Positions 11,508 through 19,651 are shown, counted from the first letter of the stretch. The stretch: 44,990 nt of DNA from Lachnospiraceae bacterium (GCA_031263035.1 JAISGP010000018.1:1-44990), one strand, 5' to 3'. Translations and numbers: made by a program. Notes: a model not told the origin generated them from the sequence alone.

Positions 11508-11963
11508 TTAAAATATATGATTTTTAATATCATTTAATGGAAATTGTTCAACAGTAGTATAGGTGTTTTCATTTTTTACTGCCATAATCAGTAGTGACCA
11601 CCAAGGGAAAATAGCAGAAAGGATCATTGCAAAATCCGATTTGTAATTAAAGGCTTTAGCAATTTTATACCCTAAATATAAGTTATATACGATTTGGACA
11701 TAGGGAATAAAGGAAAGTAAGAATATCCAACCATTTCCAATAACACCTTGACACAATTGGTATTCATTGTATATAGGTATCCAACCAACGGAAGGCGTTT
11801 GATTAGTTTTTTTAAATATGCGGTAGTAAATTAGACTGTTTACTAAGTAGCTAACTAGTATTGTTAATAAGATTGTAATTCCTAGTTTTGGCATACTTAA
11901 TGAATAAAGGAAATGTTTGATACCGGGTAAAAAAGGATCACTGATTAATGGTGAAAAGCTCAT
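11508..11963 (-). CDS. DUF5684-type membrane protein (first of a pair)
   Basis: A 151-residue paralogue of the next gene with the same order of parts: FKKTNQTPSVGWIPIYNEYQ, then VIGNGWIFLLSFIPYVQIVY, YLGYKIAKAFNYK and a C-terminal YTTVEQFPLNDIKN. The C-terminal YT-VEQF/VQQF-L-D-KN signature is shared by the two. The sequences differ enough that the duplication is not recent. AGGAGG lies five bases before the ATG. About four membrane segments are expected. Function is unknown; a two-protein membrane complex is possible but not shown. Confidence 0.72.
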   Translation of the reverse strand: MSFSPLISDPFLPGIKHFLYSLSMPKLGITILLTILVSYLVNSLIYYRIFKKTNQTPSVGWIPIYNEYQLCQGVIGNGWIFLLSFIPYVQIVYNLYLGYKIAKAFNYKSDFAMILSAIFPWWSLLIMAVKNENTYTTVEQFPLNDIKNHIF

Positions 11964-12123
11964 ATCGACCTCCTGAATTAAAAATTAATTAACGAAATTT
12001 TATAAATTAATTGTATAGCTATGAAAAGTATTTTTCAAGGGATAAAGAGCAAATTTGCAAATTTTATTTCAAAAAATGTAGCTTGTAAATAAAAAAATAC
12101 ATTACTAATATTTTATTTTTTGA

Positions 12124-12232
12124 AAGAATTATTATATTATAGTGCTTAAATTGAAAAAGCATGGGGATTTTATTATAAGTATATAAATTATGAGTGTTAT
12201 GTTTAAATCATTTGAGGTATATAATAATTCTT
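12124..12232. repeat. 14-base perfect inverted repeat flanking 81 bases
   Basis: AAGAATTATTATAT (12124-12137) is repeated as its exact reverse complement at 12219-12232. It lies in the gap downstream of the wall-hydrolase gene. It could be the ends of a small element or a long RNA stem; the A/T composition makes chance possible. Confidence 0.4.
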
Positions 12233-12240
12233 AAAAAAAT

Positions 12241-13356
12241 TTATTGGTAATCAGGTAGTCCATAACCATATAATTTTTTGCTGTCTATCTTGTAAACATT
12301 CCTTGTACATCTGTCTTTGTTATTTCCTTCTATAATATGTACATTTCCATTTTCATAATAATCGACAAATGCAACGTGGTTGGTAAGGTTGTTTTCATTT
12401 AAATCTATAAATACAATATCTCCTTTTTTAGGAATGTAGGAGCTATCACTACTTTTAAATCTGTTTCGTGTTATAAACCACTCTGCACCCCATTGGCAAT
12501 TTTCAAATTTGGGAATTGTATTATTATCTATTAAGCCTGTATTTGCAGCACACCAACTGACAAATATAGCGCACCATTTTACGTGTTTGGGATATCCCCA
12601 CCATTTCCAGTATAAGTCGCCACCTACATTACCTTCTTGAGTTTTAGCAAGATTAACTACATTTGCACGTGGATCCTTTGTAGCAAGTTTAAATGGATAA
12701 TAGCGAAGTACATGATTTACGTATTTTGGATCGCCATATACATCTGTTTTTAAAGCATCTTTCATATGAGCAGAATATGCTTCTGCATTCTCATATGAAT
12801 ATCCACCATAATTATCCTTCGCCCAAGATGTATATGGACTACCATAGTTGTATGATTGAAGGGCTAATTTTAAATTTTTAGTATCAATTGGGTTAGAAGT
12901 TTTAGTGGCTTTAAGATGGTAAGCAAGAGTTTTAATTCCAACATTAATAGAGTACTCGGCATTTTTAATGGCACTCGGTTTGCGAGGATATTTTATGTTA
13001 AATTCGCTTTCACTAGCTTGCATTGGATCTGTTCCCTTGCCTGTGGATTCCTGCATCATTACAGCCTTAATTAGATTTACATATTCTGGGATATCATATT
13101 CAGTTGCATATTTAGTAATTAGTGGCTCGTACCCTTTAACTCTGGCACTTATTACATCATCTGTTGGATTAGATACTTTTCCTATTTTATAGTTTTTTAA
13201 AGCGATATAACCGCAAATGGAGATAACAGCAATTCCAAATATAAGAAGAAATACCATTTTGTGGAAAAAATTCCTATTGTTCTGCCTTACTAAAAGTTTA
13301 TAGGATTTACCTCTATATAATTTTTTTGATTTTAAGTTTAAATTTTTCTTTTTCAT
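12241..13356 (-). CDS. Membrane-anchored two-domain cell-wall hydrolase (lysozyme-like + CHAP)
   Basis: A 371-residue protein. A basic N-terminus leads to one membrane segment at about 33-54, so both enzyme domains face outside. Residues 72-225 are a lysozyme-like domain of the CwlT/PF13702 type with candidate catalytic E103 in MMQESTG. Residues 231-371 are a CHAP amidase/endopeptidase domain with C262 (KWCAIFVSWC), H327 (TNHVAFV) and E343 (IIEGN). The same pairing occurs in CwlT of Tn916-like elements, but no conjugation genes are visible here. No Shine-Dalgarno is evident upstream of this ATG; the stretch before it reads ACAATATCCCC, so the start or expression mode is uncertain. Confidence 0.85.
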   Translation of the reverse strand: MKKKNLNLKSKKLYRGKSYKLLVRQNNRNFFHKMVFLLIFGIAVISICGYIALKNYKIGKVSNPTDDVISARVKGYEPLITKYATEYDIPEYVNLIKAVMMQESTGKGTDPMQASESEFNIKYPRKPSAIKNAEYSINVGIKTLAYHLKATKTSNPIDTKNLKLALQSYNYGSPYTSWAKDNYGGYSYENAEAYSAHMKDALKTDVYGDPKYVNHVLRYYPFKLATKDPRANVVNLAKTQEGNVGGDLYWKWWGYPKHVKWCAIFVSWCAANTGLIDNNTIPKFENCQWGAEWFITRNRFKSSDSSYIPKKGDIVFIDLNENNLTNHVAFVDYYENGNVHIIEGNNKDRCTRNVYKIDSKKLYGYGLPDYQ

Positions 13357-13457
13357 GGGGATATTGTACTATATTTAGATAAATTTTTCTGTAAATAAAA
13401 AGTAAATTATATGTGATATATGTATTTGAGGATTTATTATATGCAATAATATTAAAA

Positions 13458-13497
13458 TTGAAAGAAATCTCTATTTGTGGTATAATTATGCCATAAT
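13458..13497 (+). promoter_or_regulatory. Toxin-antitoxin promoter with palindromic operator
   Basis: TTGAAA (13458-13463), 17 bases, then TATAAT (13481-13486) preceded by TGG, an extended -10. Overlapping the -10 is ATTATGCCATAAT (13485-13497), a perfect six-base inverted repeat with one central base. It is a likely site for autorepression by the antitoxin. Confidence 0.7.
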
Positions 13498-13528
13498 CAA
13501 GTGAATAAGTGAAAGGAATGGTATAAAA

Positions 13529-13822
13529 ATGGAAAAAACAGTTCAAAAAAGGTTACAGTATAGAATAAAAAGTTCTGATTATGAAGTAGCAGAGTATTAT
13601 ATAAGACAGCAAGGGCTAACTCCAAGTGAAATAATGTCAATTGTATTTACACAGATTGCACATTCAGGTAAATTACCTATTCAAACGGAGGCGACTGAAG
13701 AAGAAAAAGCTTTTGCTAAAATCCTAGCTTCTAGTTATACTCATCCTTCTGAATTAGTGGATACACCGGAAAAACTTGATGCCTTCTTTAATGATGACGG
13801 TGAGTTAGAGGATGAGATTTAG
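13529..13822 (+). CDS. RelB/DinJ-like antitoxin
   Basis: A 97-residue protein. The N-terminal half (KRLQYRIKSSDYEVAEYYIRQQGLTPSEIMSIVFTQIA, key parts RLQYRIKSSD and GLTPSEIMSIVF) has the strand-helix-helix pattern of RelB/DinJ ribbon-helix-helix antitoxins. The acidic C-terminal tail (EKLDAFFNDDGELEDEI) would wrap and neutralise the toxin. It follows an extended -10 promoter with a palindromic operator and lies 38 bases before the toxin gene. The antitoxin-first order and overlapping operator suggest negative autoregulation. A GAAAGG site lies ahead of the ATG. Confidence 0.8.
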   Translation: MEKTVQKRLQYRIKSSDYEVAEYYIRQQGLTPSEIMSIVFTQIAHSGKLPIQTEATEEEKAFAKILASSYTHPSELVDTPEKLDAFFNDDGELEDEI

Positions 13823-13860
13823 ATAGATAAATAGATTAAAAAACTTCAAGTGGGGGATGT

Positions 13861-14175
13861 ATGAATAAAGGAGAAATATATATAGCATTTGTAGGATTTA
13901 TTAACTCTAAAGATGGTAAAAGGAGACCTGTATTATATGTAAGACAGAACAAGGAGCTTTACTATGTTTATCGAATTACAACAAAGTTTGAAAATAAGTC
14001 TGAGTTTATTCAAAGTAAATATGTAAAAATAGACGATTGGGATTTTGCTGGATTAAAAAAACCTTCATGGGTAGATACTCTAAAAATATATAAATTAAGT
14101 AAGAAACAAGTTAAACTAAAAAACATTGGCCAACTATCTAAATCAGATATGATTAAACTGGCTAAATTTTTATAA
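13861..14175 (+). CDS. MazF/PemK-like toxin
   Basis: A 104-residue basic protein. Its opening NKGEIYIAFVGF and KDGKRRPVLYVRQ resemble the beta-strand and loop core of MazF/PemK endoribonucleases (GDIY...G.E....RPVLVI), and W-D and KPSWVDT segments follow in the places usual for the fold. Such toxins cut mRNA and stop growth. It lies directly downstream of a RelB-like antitoxin. RelB is more often paired with RelE/YafQ toxins, so this is a mixed pair. The similarity is moderate and catalytic residues cannot be placed with certainty. GGGGG lies just before the ATG. Confidence 0.7.
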   Translation: MNKGEIYIAFVGFINSKDGKRRPVLYVRQNKELYYVYRITTKFENKSEFIQSKYVKIDDWDFAGLKKPSWVDTLKIYKLSKKQVKLKNIGQLSKSDMIKLAKFL

Positions 14176-14276
14176 GATATTAGTGAATTTTTATTTATAT
14201 CGTATTTTTTATACCTTTTTTTCAAACTTTTTTTGTATATTTCTAGTATGTAATTTTTCCATCGTATGTATTATAA

Positions 14277-14306
14277 TTGATACAGTTTGTTTTTAAGTAG
14301 TATAAA
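14277..14306 (+). promoter_or_regulatory. Promoter of pfkA
   Basis: TTGATA (14277-14282), 18 bases, TATAAA (14301-14306). It lies about 100 bases before the pfkA start. Confidence 0.55.
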
Positions 14307-14407
14307 TGAAGAATTATAGGAAACTATCTTTTAGTTATAGCATATTTAATAATTTAATTCATAACTAAAATTTATTTCATAAAATTTTATTTTCACGAGG
14401 AGGTCTT

Positions 14408-15391
14408 ATGGCTAGTCAAAAGATAATTCGAACAATTGGAGTTCTTACAAGCGGTGGAGATGCACCGGGAATGAATGCTGCTATTCGTGCAGTAGTAAGA
14501 TCAGCTATTTCAAAGGGTATTCGTGTTAGAGGAATCAGAAAAGGATATCAGGGGCTTCTTGATCAAGAAATTATAGATTTAACTGCAAGAGATGTAAGCG
14601 ATACTATTCAAAGAGGTGGAACATTTCTTCAAACAGCGCGTTGCGAAGAGATGAGAACTGAAGAAGGTCAGCAGCGTGCAGCTGCCATTTGCAAAAAATA
14701 TGACCTTGACGGATTAGTTGTAATTGGTGGTGATGGTTCATTTGCAGGAGCTCAAAAGCTTGCAGACCTTGGGGTTAATACAATCGGAATTCCAGGAACT
14801 ATTGATCTTGATATTGCTTGTACAGATTATACAATCGGCTTTGATTCAGCTGTTAATACAGCAATGCAAGCCATTGATAAAATTCGTGATACATCTACAT
14901 CTCATGAAAGATGTTCTATAATCGAAGTTATGGGACGTTCTGCCGGCTTTATCGCTATGTGGTGCGGTATTGCAAATGGAGCGGAACATGTTCTTCTTCC
15001 TGAAGACCAAGAAGGCTTTTCTGTAAAACAACTTATTGCTGATATTGAAGAAGCCAGACTTCATGGTAAGAAGAATTATATAATCGTAAATGCCGAAGGC
15101 ATTGGCGGAAGTATGGAACTGGCTAAAAAGATTGAAAAAGCTACGGGAATGGAAACTCGTGCTACAGTTCTTGGACATATGCAACGTGGAGGCTCTCCAA
15201 CTACAAGAGATAGAGTTGTTGCTTCAACTATGGGTGCTCTTGCTGTTGACTTACTTGCGAAAGGTGCAAGTCAAAGAATAGTTGCATATAAAGATGGTCA
15301 TTATGTAGATTATGATATAAATGAAGCATTAGCTATGAAAAAAACTCTTCCAGAATATTACTTTGAAGTATTTAGAGAATTAGCAATTTAA
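14408..15391 (+). CDS. pfkA: ATP-dependent 6-phosphofructokinase
   Basis: A 327-residue cytoplasmic enzyme that phosphorylates fructose 6-phosphate to the 1,6-bisphosphate in glycolysis. GGDAPG (16-21) and GGDG (107-110) bind the nucleotide. A glycine at the end of GGDG and the PGTID context at 129-133 point to ATP rather than pyrophosphate as donor. MGRSAGFIA and the HMQRGG segment build the sugar-phosphate site. One oddity is GTIDLD at 130-135, where the common form is GTIDND; the catalytic Asp at the TID position is kept. I recall the same Leu variant in clostridial paralogues. AGGAGGTC precedes the ATG. The gene stands alone. Confidence 0.95.
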   Translation: MASQKIIRTIGVLTSGGDAPGMNAAIRAVVRSAISKGIRVRGIRKGYQGLLDQEIIDLTARDVSDTIQRGGTFLQTARCEEMRTEEGQQRAAAICKKYDLDGLVVIGGDGSFAGAQKLADLGVNTIGIPGTIDLDIACTDYTIGFDSAVNTAMQAIDKIRDTSTSHERCSIIEVMGRSAGFIAMWCGIANGAEHVLLPEDQEGFSVKQLIADIEEARLHGKKNYIIVNAEGIGGSMELAKKIEKATGMETRATVLGHMQRGGSPTTRDRVVASTMGALAVDLLAKGASQRIVAYKDGHYVDYDINEALAMKKTLPEYYFEVFRELAI

Positions 15392-15407
15392 TAAAAATAT
15401 ATGTGAT

Positions 15408-15447
15408 AAGCCCTTCATTTGCAGAGATGTGAGTGAGGGTTTTTTAA
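15408..15447 (+). terminator. Probable terminator of pfkA
   Basis: CCCTTCAT (15411-15418) can pair with ATGTGAGTGAGGG in two alternative, bulged registers, followed by TTTTTT. Weaker than the other terminators listed. Confidence 0.5.
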
Positions 15448-15559
15448 TATAAAAGTGTAGTTATTTTTAAGAGTAATTATAATTTTTAATAAAAGTAGTG
15501 TAAAAATATAAGACTATTCATAAAGCAATTTGTATTAAAAAAACGATTATTGAAGTACA

Positions 15560-15596
15560 AAAAAACTGGCAATGATTAAAACATTACCAGTTTTTA
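15560..15596. terminator. Terminator for the small membrane-anchored protein (- strand)
   Basis: AAAAACTGGCAATG (15561-15574) and CATTACCAGTTTTT (15582-15595) pair with one mismatch around a seven-base loop. A/T runs on both sides allow use from either strand. Confidence 0.8.
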
Positions 15597-15606
15597 TATG
15601 TAAGAT

Positions 15607-16068
15607 TTATTTATTTCTATAAGCGTTAGCCTTATCTCGTAATTTATCTACAAAACGTTTCTTGCCGGTAGGTTGTTCAAGGTTTCCGTGGATACCTCTG
15701 ATTTTGGTAATGTAAATTCCACTAATAGTAGCTTTGATTTCTTTTTTAACTGGAATAAGTGGAAATACTTCCGGTGCGGACATAAGGTTCATAATCTGTG
15801 GGCCAATCTTAGCCTTAACAACGTTAACCTTTGATCTACGAAGATATTTAGGAGTGGCATCAATAACTACTTGTGGAAAGCCAGCATCTTTAAATCTAAC
15901 CCTTCCTTTGTCTATAACAAGGAGTGAAACTGTCTGGGCAACTGCATCCAACTTTTCTTGTTGGTCTGCTTGTTTCTTTTCAGCACGTTTTCCTAAAATG
16001 TATAAAACGACGGCAGCAATAATCAACACTGCTAAGATTACAATTAAAACTATAGTAACGGTATTCAT
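15607..16068 (-). CDS. Conserved membrane-anchored protein of unknown function
   Basis: A 153-residue protein with one N-terminal membrane helix (about residues 5-26, VTIVLIVILAVLIIAAVVLYI) followed by a basic stretch and a soluble domain of about 110 residues. The charge pattern puts the soluble part in the cytoplasm. The domain has a conserved look (VIDKGRVRFKDAGFP, VIDATPKYLRRSKVN, KAKIGPQIMNLM, PVKKEIKA). I recall similar proteins in Lachnospiraceae, but I cannot attach a function or named domain. GGGAGGA lies just before the ATG. It is a single-gene unit between pfkA and a MATE transporter. Confidence 0.75.
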   Translation of the reverse strand: MNTVTIVLIVILAVLIIAAVVLYILGKRAEKKQADQQEKLDAVAQTVSLLVIDKGRVRFKDAGFPQVVIDATPKYLRRSKVNVVKAKIGPQIMNLMSAPEVFPLIPVKKEIKATISGIYITKIRGIHGNLEQPTGKKRFVDKLRDKANAYRNK

Positions 16069-16472
16069 AATTTTCCTCCCAAGAATATATAGTAATTTCG
16101 AAATAATCGAAAATGTGTAAGAAGATTATATTAGTTCAAGACTATAATTAAAAAGCTAAATATATATCACTATTTTTATGAATATTATTAAATAGTCTTT
16201 AGTAGAATATTTATATATGTACTATTGAATATCATTACTTCAAAAATAGTGTATATAAGTAGATTTAAATATATAAGTAAACACCTTACACAGGTAGAAA
16301 ATATTATAACATAGAATAGACACTATTTACAATTTGAAATTTGATAAAAGTTCAAAAATCATAAGTAAAGCTGCATATAAATATATATTTCAAATTATAA
16401 AAGAATTAATTTTCAAAATGTTTCGATAAAACCATCTATTTGGTAGTTTAGATAATAAAATTAAAATTTTTA
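16069..16472. other. AT-rich intergenic stretch, no gene seen
   Basis: About 400 bases between two - strand genes, rich in TATATA runs. The only structure noticed is a short imperfect hairpin at 16428-16448 (AAACCATC with GGTAGTTT), which could be a weak terminator for the transporter read on the - strand. Confidence 0.5.
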
Positions 16473-17843
16473 CTATTTATCATATGTCTTAACCGCATTT
16501 GTCTTCCATTTGCCACTTAAGAGATATCCTACAACTATAATTAAAGTAGCGGCTGTGGCAGTAGGTGCCCCAAGTCCAACTCCCTGAATACCCATGTGCA
16601 TAACCACTGCAAATATATAACACACCGGAACTCTAAAGAGAATTGCAGATGCCATATTGGTAAACATGGTGAACATAGTATGTCCAAATCCGATAAACAT
16701 ACCGTTTATACAGAAGGTAAAAGGCACAAGAAGCAAGTCAAAAGACCAAGTTGTAATATATTTTAGACCATATTTAATTACTTTAGGATTATGTCCAAAA
16801 AGGGCAAGAATCTGTGCAGGAATAAGATGCATAATAAGGAAGAAAGTAAATGTAATCAGCACTGCAAATATAGTACCTATCTTACAAGCTTTTACAGCAC
16901 GTTCAGGCTTCCCAGCACCTAGGTTTTGAGCTGTCATAGTTGAAATAGAAGAGCTCATTGCAACAGCAGGCATAAATGCGAAACTATTGAATTTTCCAAC
17001 GGCACCAACGGCAGCAGAACCGTAAACCCCACCAACCATATTTGCAATAGCGTTTATACATGCAAATGAAAGAGAGGTTATAGTGTTCTGAATTGAAGTT
17101 GGAAGCCCTATTTTGATTATCATTAGAAGTTCTCGTTTGTATATTCTAAATGAACGAAGCTTAAAGTCGAAATGGAAGTCATGGGTTGCAAGATAAATTA
17201 TGCAAAGGAACATACTTACAGCTTGACTTATAACAGTTGCAAGGGCTGCTCCAAAGGCTCTCATATGGAAGCCACCTACGAAAACTAAATCTAGGACAAC
17301 ATTGGTTGCACAGGCGATGGTTACAAAGTAAAGTGGATGCTTAGAATCCCCCATACCACGAAGTATTGCGCTTAAAGCATTGTATCCAAAGATAAAAATA
17401 AGCCCAGTTAAAGTAACACCTAGATATGAACGACATTCGGGGATAGAAGCCTTAGGTGTCTGCATCCAGGTAACTACGGCATCTCTAAAAGGAAATGTTA
17501 TAATAGTTAGACCAATTCCCAGTATAATTAGAAGTGTAATGATAGTGGCAGTAACTCTTTTTAAGCCTTCCTCATTTTTCATACCCACATATTGCCCGAT
17601 AAGGACAGTGGCACCTACAGAAAGTCCAATTACCATGTTAGTTAGGATAAATGTAATCTGTCCACCAAGGTTAACACCAGACATAGATGCTGCACCAGAA
17701 AAATTACCTACTATAAGCATATCTGCTACATTGTAGAAAGATTGCACAATATTAGACAATAAAAAAGGAATTGCAAATAAAATTAATTTTTTTAGTACAC
17801 TTCCTTCATATAAATTATTCTCGATTTCTTTAGTTTTACTCAA
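16473..17843 (-). CDS. MATE family multidrug/Na+ antiporter
   Basis: A protein of 456 residues with about twelve membrane segments in two similar halves, the MATE fold (NorM/DinF-like group). Conserved pieces are LILFAIPFLLSNIVQSFYN near the start, VGQYVGM-type GQYVGMKNEEG, and in the second half MTAQNLGAGKPERA, matching the GQNLGAGK family signature. It exports drugs or metabolites in exchange for Na+ or H+. An ATG at 17858 is in frame, but the sequence upstream of it lacks a Shine-Dalgarno. AAGGTGA then falls six bases before a TTG at 17843, giving MSKTKEIENN, which is preferred. The substrate is unknown. Confidence 0.9.
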   Translation of the reverse strand: MSKTKEIENNLYEGSVLKKLILFAIPFLLSNIVQSFYNVADMLIVGNFSGAASMSGVNLGGQITFILTNMVIGLSVGATVLIGQYVGMKNEEGLKRVTATIITLLIILGIGLTIITFPFRDAVVTWMQTPKASIPECRSYLGVTLTGLIFIFGYNALSAILRGMGDSKHPLYFVTIACATNVVLDLVFVGGFHMRAFGAALATVISQAVSMFLCIIYLATHDFHFDFKLRSFRIYKRELLMIIKIGLPTSIQNTITSLSFACINAIANMVGGVYGSAAVGAVGKFNSFAFMPAVAMSSSISTMTAQNLGAGKPERAVKACKIGTIFAVLITFTFFLIMHLIPAQILALFGHNPKVIKYGLKYITTWSFDLLLVPFTFCINGMFIGFGHTMFTMFTNMASAILFRVPVCYIFAVVMHMGIQGVGLGAPTATAATLIIVVGYLLSGKWKTNAVKTYDK

Positions 17844-17937
17844 TTTAATCACCTTCATTAATTTTAGTTAGTTATCTAATTGTAACCCTATAAACAAATA
17901 AAAACAAGTGAAAAAGGGGAAAAATCACGTTTAACAT

Positions 17938-18025
17938 TTTTAAGGACATAAAAGTGTAGGGAGCATACACTTTTAAGGACATAAAAATGTAAATAGCATA
18001 CACTTTTAAGGATATAAAATATTGA
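17938..18025. repeat. 33-bp tandem repeat array upstream of ATPase A
   Basis: Two full units (17938-17970, 17971-18003) and a partial third (18004-18025). Each starts TTTTAAGGACATAAAA (third copy GATATAAAA) and ends GCATACAC; the middle is variable. It ends at the -35 region of the next gene. Confidence 0.85.
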
Positions 18026-18049
18026 ATAAAAGAAAATATATGATATAAT
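18022..18049 (+). promoter_or_regulatory. Promoter of ATPase gene A
   Basis: TTGAAT (18022-18027), 16 bases, and TATAAT (18044-18049) with TG two bases upstream (extended -10). The repeat array abuts the -35. Confidence 0.6.
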
Positions 18050-18087
18050 TAAGAAAAATCCTCATAATTCTAAGGAGATAGCATATT

Positions 18088-19395
18088 ATGGAAAGATTTG
18101 CAATGAACCAACTATTAAAGTGGAAAGACAAAGAAAATAGAAAGCCTTTAATAATTAGAGGAGCAAGACAGGTTGGTAAAACTTGGCTTATGAAAGAATT
18201 TGGTAAACGATATTTTGAGAAAGTTGCATATATTAGTTTTATAAATAATGAGAGGATGAAGCAAATATTTGAGGGAGATGTGGACATTGATAGACTAATT
18301 CTAGGGTTAAGTGCTGAAAGTGGAGTTGATATAGAAGCATCAAACACCCTTATAATAATGGATGAAATTCAAGAGGTTCCTAAAGCATTAGCTTCATTAA
18401 AATATTTTTATGAGGATGCTCCGGAGTACCAGATAGTATCTGCTGGTTCTTTGCTTGGGGTTGCCCTTCATAAAGGAACTTCATTTCCTGTGGGAAAAGT
18501 GGATTTCATGGATTTATATCCCCTTTCATTTCAAGAGTTTTTATTTGCAATAGGGGATGAGCGTTATATTAAAATCTTAAATGGAAATGATGAAGTTATG
18601 ATTAAATCATTTAAGAGCAAATATATAGAAAGACTTAGAGAGTATTATTTTGTTGGTGGAATGCCCGAAGTTGTCCAATCATTTATAAATAACAATAATT
18701 ATAAAGCTGCAAGAGAAATTCAAAATAATATACTGAATTATTATCAACAAGATTTTTCTAAACATGCTGAAAATACCTTGTTTCCTCGTTTGAATTTAAT
18801 ATGGAATTCTATACCTAGTCAACTAGCTAAGGAGAATAAAAAATTTATATATGGTCAAGTTCGTAAAGGAGCAAGAGCAAAAGAGTTTGAATTAGCTATA
18901 CAATGGCTTTTGGATTGCGGATTAATTCATAAGGTACACCGTATTAAAAAGCCAAATCTACCCCTAAAAGCCTATATGGAAATGGATGTTTTTAAGATCT
19001 ATTTGCTTGATGTAGGATTGCTTGGGGCTATGGTGGATTTAGATGAAAAAGTTATTTTAGAAGGAAATCAATTATTTACTGAATTTAAGGGAGCTTTAAC
19101 TGAGCAATATGTATTGCAGCAGCTTATAGCTGATTTGGATACAGAACCATATTATTATTCTTCACCAAATTCAACAGGAGAAATTGACTTTATACTTCAA
19201 GGGAGAACCAATATTATTCCTGTTGAAGTTAAAGCAGAAGAGAATTTAAAAGCCAGAAGCTTGAGAATGTTTGTTGAAAAGTTTAAATCTAAATACGCAT
19301 TAAGAATTTCAATGTCAGATTATAGAGAACAAGATTGGATGACGAATATACCGCTGTATGAAATTCGTAAGGTGGAAAAATATTTAGAAGAGTAG
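18088..19395 (+). CDS. COG1373 ATPase A (AAA_14 + DUF4143)
   Basis: A 435-residue protein. It has an AAA_14 ATPase domain with Walker A GARQVGKT (25-32) and Walker B LIIMDEIQ (88-95), a YPLSFQEFLF motif typical of the family, a central winged-helix-like region, and a C-terminal DUF4143 domain. The latter ends with a PD-(D/E)XK-like motif: D367 in GEIDF and E380-x-K382 in PVEVKA. COG1373 proteins are widespread, often multicopy and of unknown role. No partner gene is fused or overlapping. It is preceded by a 33-bp repeat array and its own promoter, with AAGGAG ahead of the ATG. It is the first of four such ATPases within 7 kb. Confidence 0.88.
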   Translation: MERFAMNQLLKWKDKENRKPLIIRGARQVGKTWLMKEFGKRYFEKVAYISFINNERMKQIFEGDVDIDRLILGLSAESGVDIEASNTLIIMDEIQEVPKALASLKYFYEDAPEYQIVSAGSLLGVALHKGTSFPVGKVDFMDLYPLSFQEFLFAIGDERYIKILNGNDEVMIKSFKSKYIERLREYYFVGGMPEVVQSFINNNNYKAAREIQNNILNYYQQDFSKHAENTLFPRLNLIWNSIPSQLAKENKKFIYGQVRKGARAKEFELAIQWLLDCGLIHKVHRIKKPNLPLKAYMEMDVFKIYLLDVGLLGAMVDLDEKVILEGNQLFTEFKGALTEQYVLQQLIADLDTEPYYYSSPNSTGEIDFILQGRTNIIPVEVKAEENLKARSLRMFVEKFKSKYALRISMSDYREQDWMTNIPLYEIRKVEKYLEE

Positions 19396-19443
19396 TGAAA
19401 AAATTTGGTTGGATTTTTGTTACTGCATAACAAGTGAAAAAAA

Positions 19444-19457
19444 TGCGGATAACCGCA
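19444..19457. repeat. GC-rich hairpin TGCGGATAACCGCA, left copy
   Basis: A five-pair stem (TGCGG/CCGCA) with an ATAA loop, standing out from AT-rich surroundings. The same 14 bases recur at 22309-22322, just ahead of ATPase C, on the other side of the ATPase B-sortase block. Confidence 0.75.
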
Positions 19458-19521
19458 AAAGTTTTACATAATCCATTCTTTAAAACACAAAAGTTTAAGT
19501 AAAGACACGTTTAATTTAGAT

Positions 19522-19606
19522 AAGATTTGGGGATTTGCCAGGTTTTTGATGAAAAAGATTCGGGGATATGCCTACATTCTGGTGAAAAAGATTTGGGGAT
19601 TTATCC
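19522..19606. repeat. 33-bp tandem repeat array upstream of ATPase B
   Basis: Three units starting at 19522, 19555 and 19588, period exactly 33. The conserved core is AAGATTTGGGGATTT (second copy AAGATTCGGGGATAT). The rest of each unit varies more (GCCAGGTTTTTGATGAAA, GCCTACATTCTGGTGAAA). The same core and period recur after the sortase gene at 22077. Confidence 0.88.
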
Positions 19607-19632
19607 ATAGTATGGTATTATACAAATAATAC
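19593..19632 (+). promoter_or_regulatory. Possible promoter and operator of ATPase gene B
   Basis: TTGGGG of the third repeat unit (19593-19598) lies 17 bases before TATTAT (19616-19621). The -10 sits in a seven-base inverted repeat, GTATTAT-ACAA-ATAATAC (19615-19632). The -35 match is poor, so the repeat may carry an activator or self-binding site instead. Confidence 0.4.
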
Positions 19633-19651
19633 TGTAGGTGAGGTAAACGGA

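Noticed and set aside
12241-13356. Part of an integrative conjugative element, because of the CwlT-like domain pair.
   Set aside because: No relaxase, coupling protein, type IV secretion or integrase genes are present in the window.
14846-15184. Open frame on the minus strand inside pfkA.
   Set aside because: It is a shadow of the conserved pfkA coding region and has no family resemblance.
19522-19606. Possible mini CRISPR array (33-base period with conserved core and variable part).
   Set aside because: The conserved part is only about 15-18 bases and imperfect, there are two or three copies, the variable parts are short and no cas gene is near.
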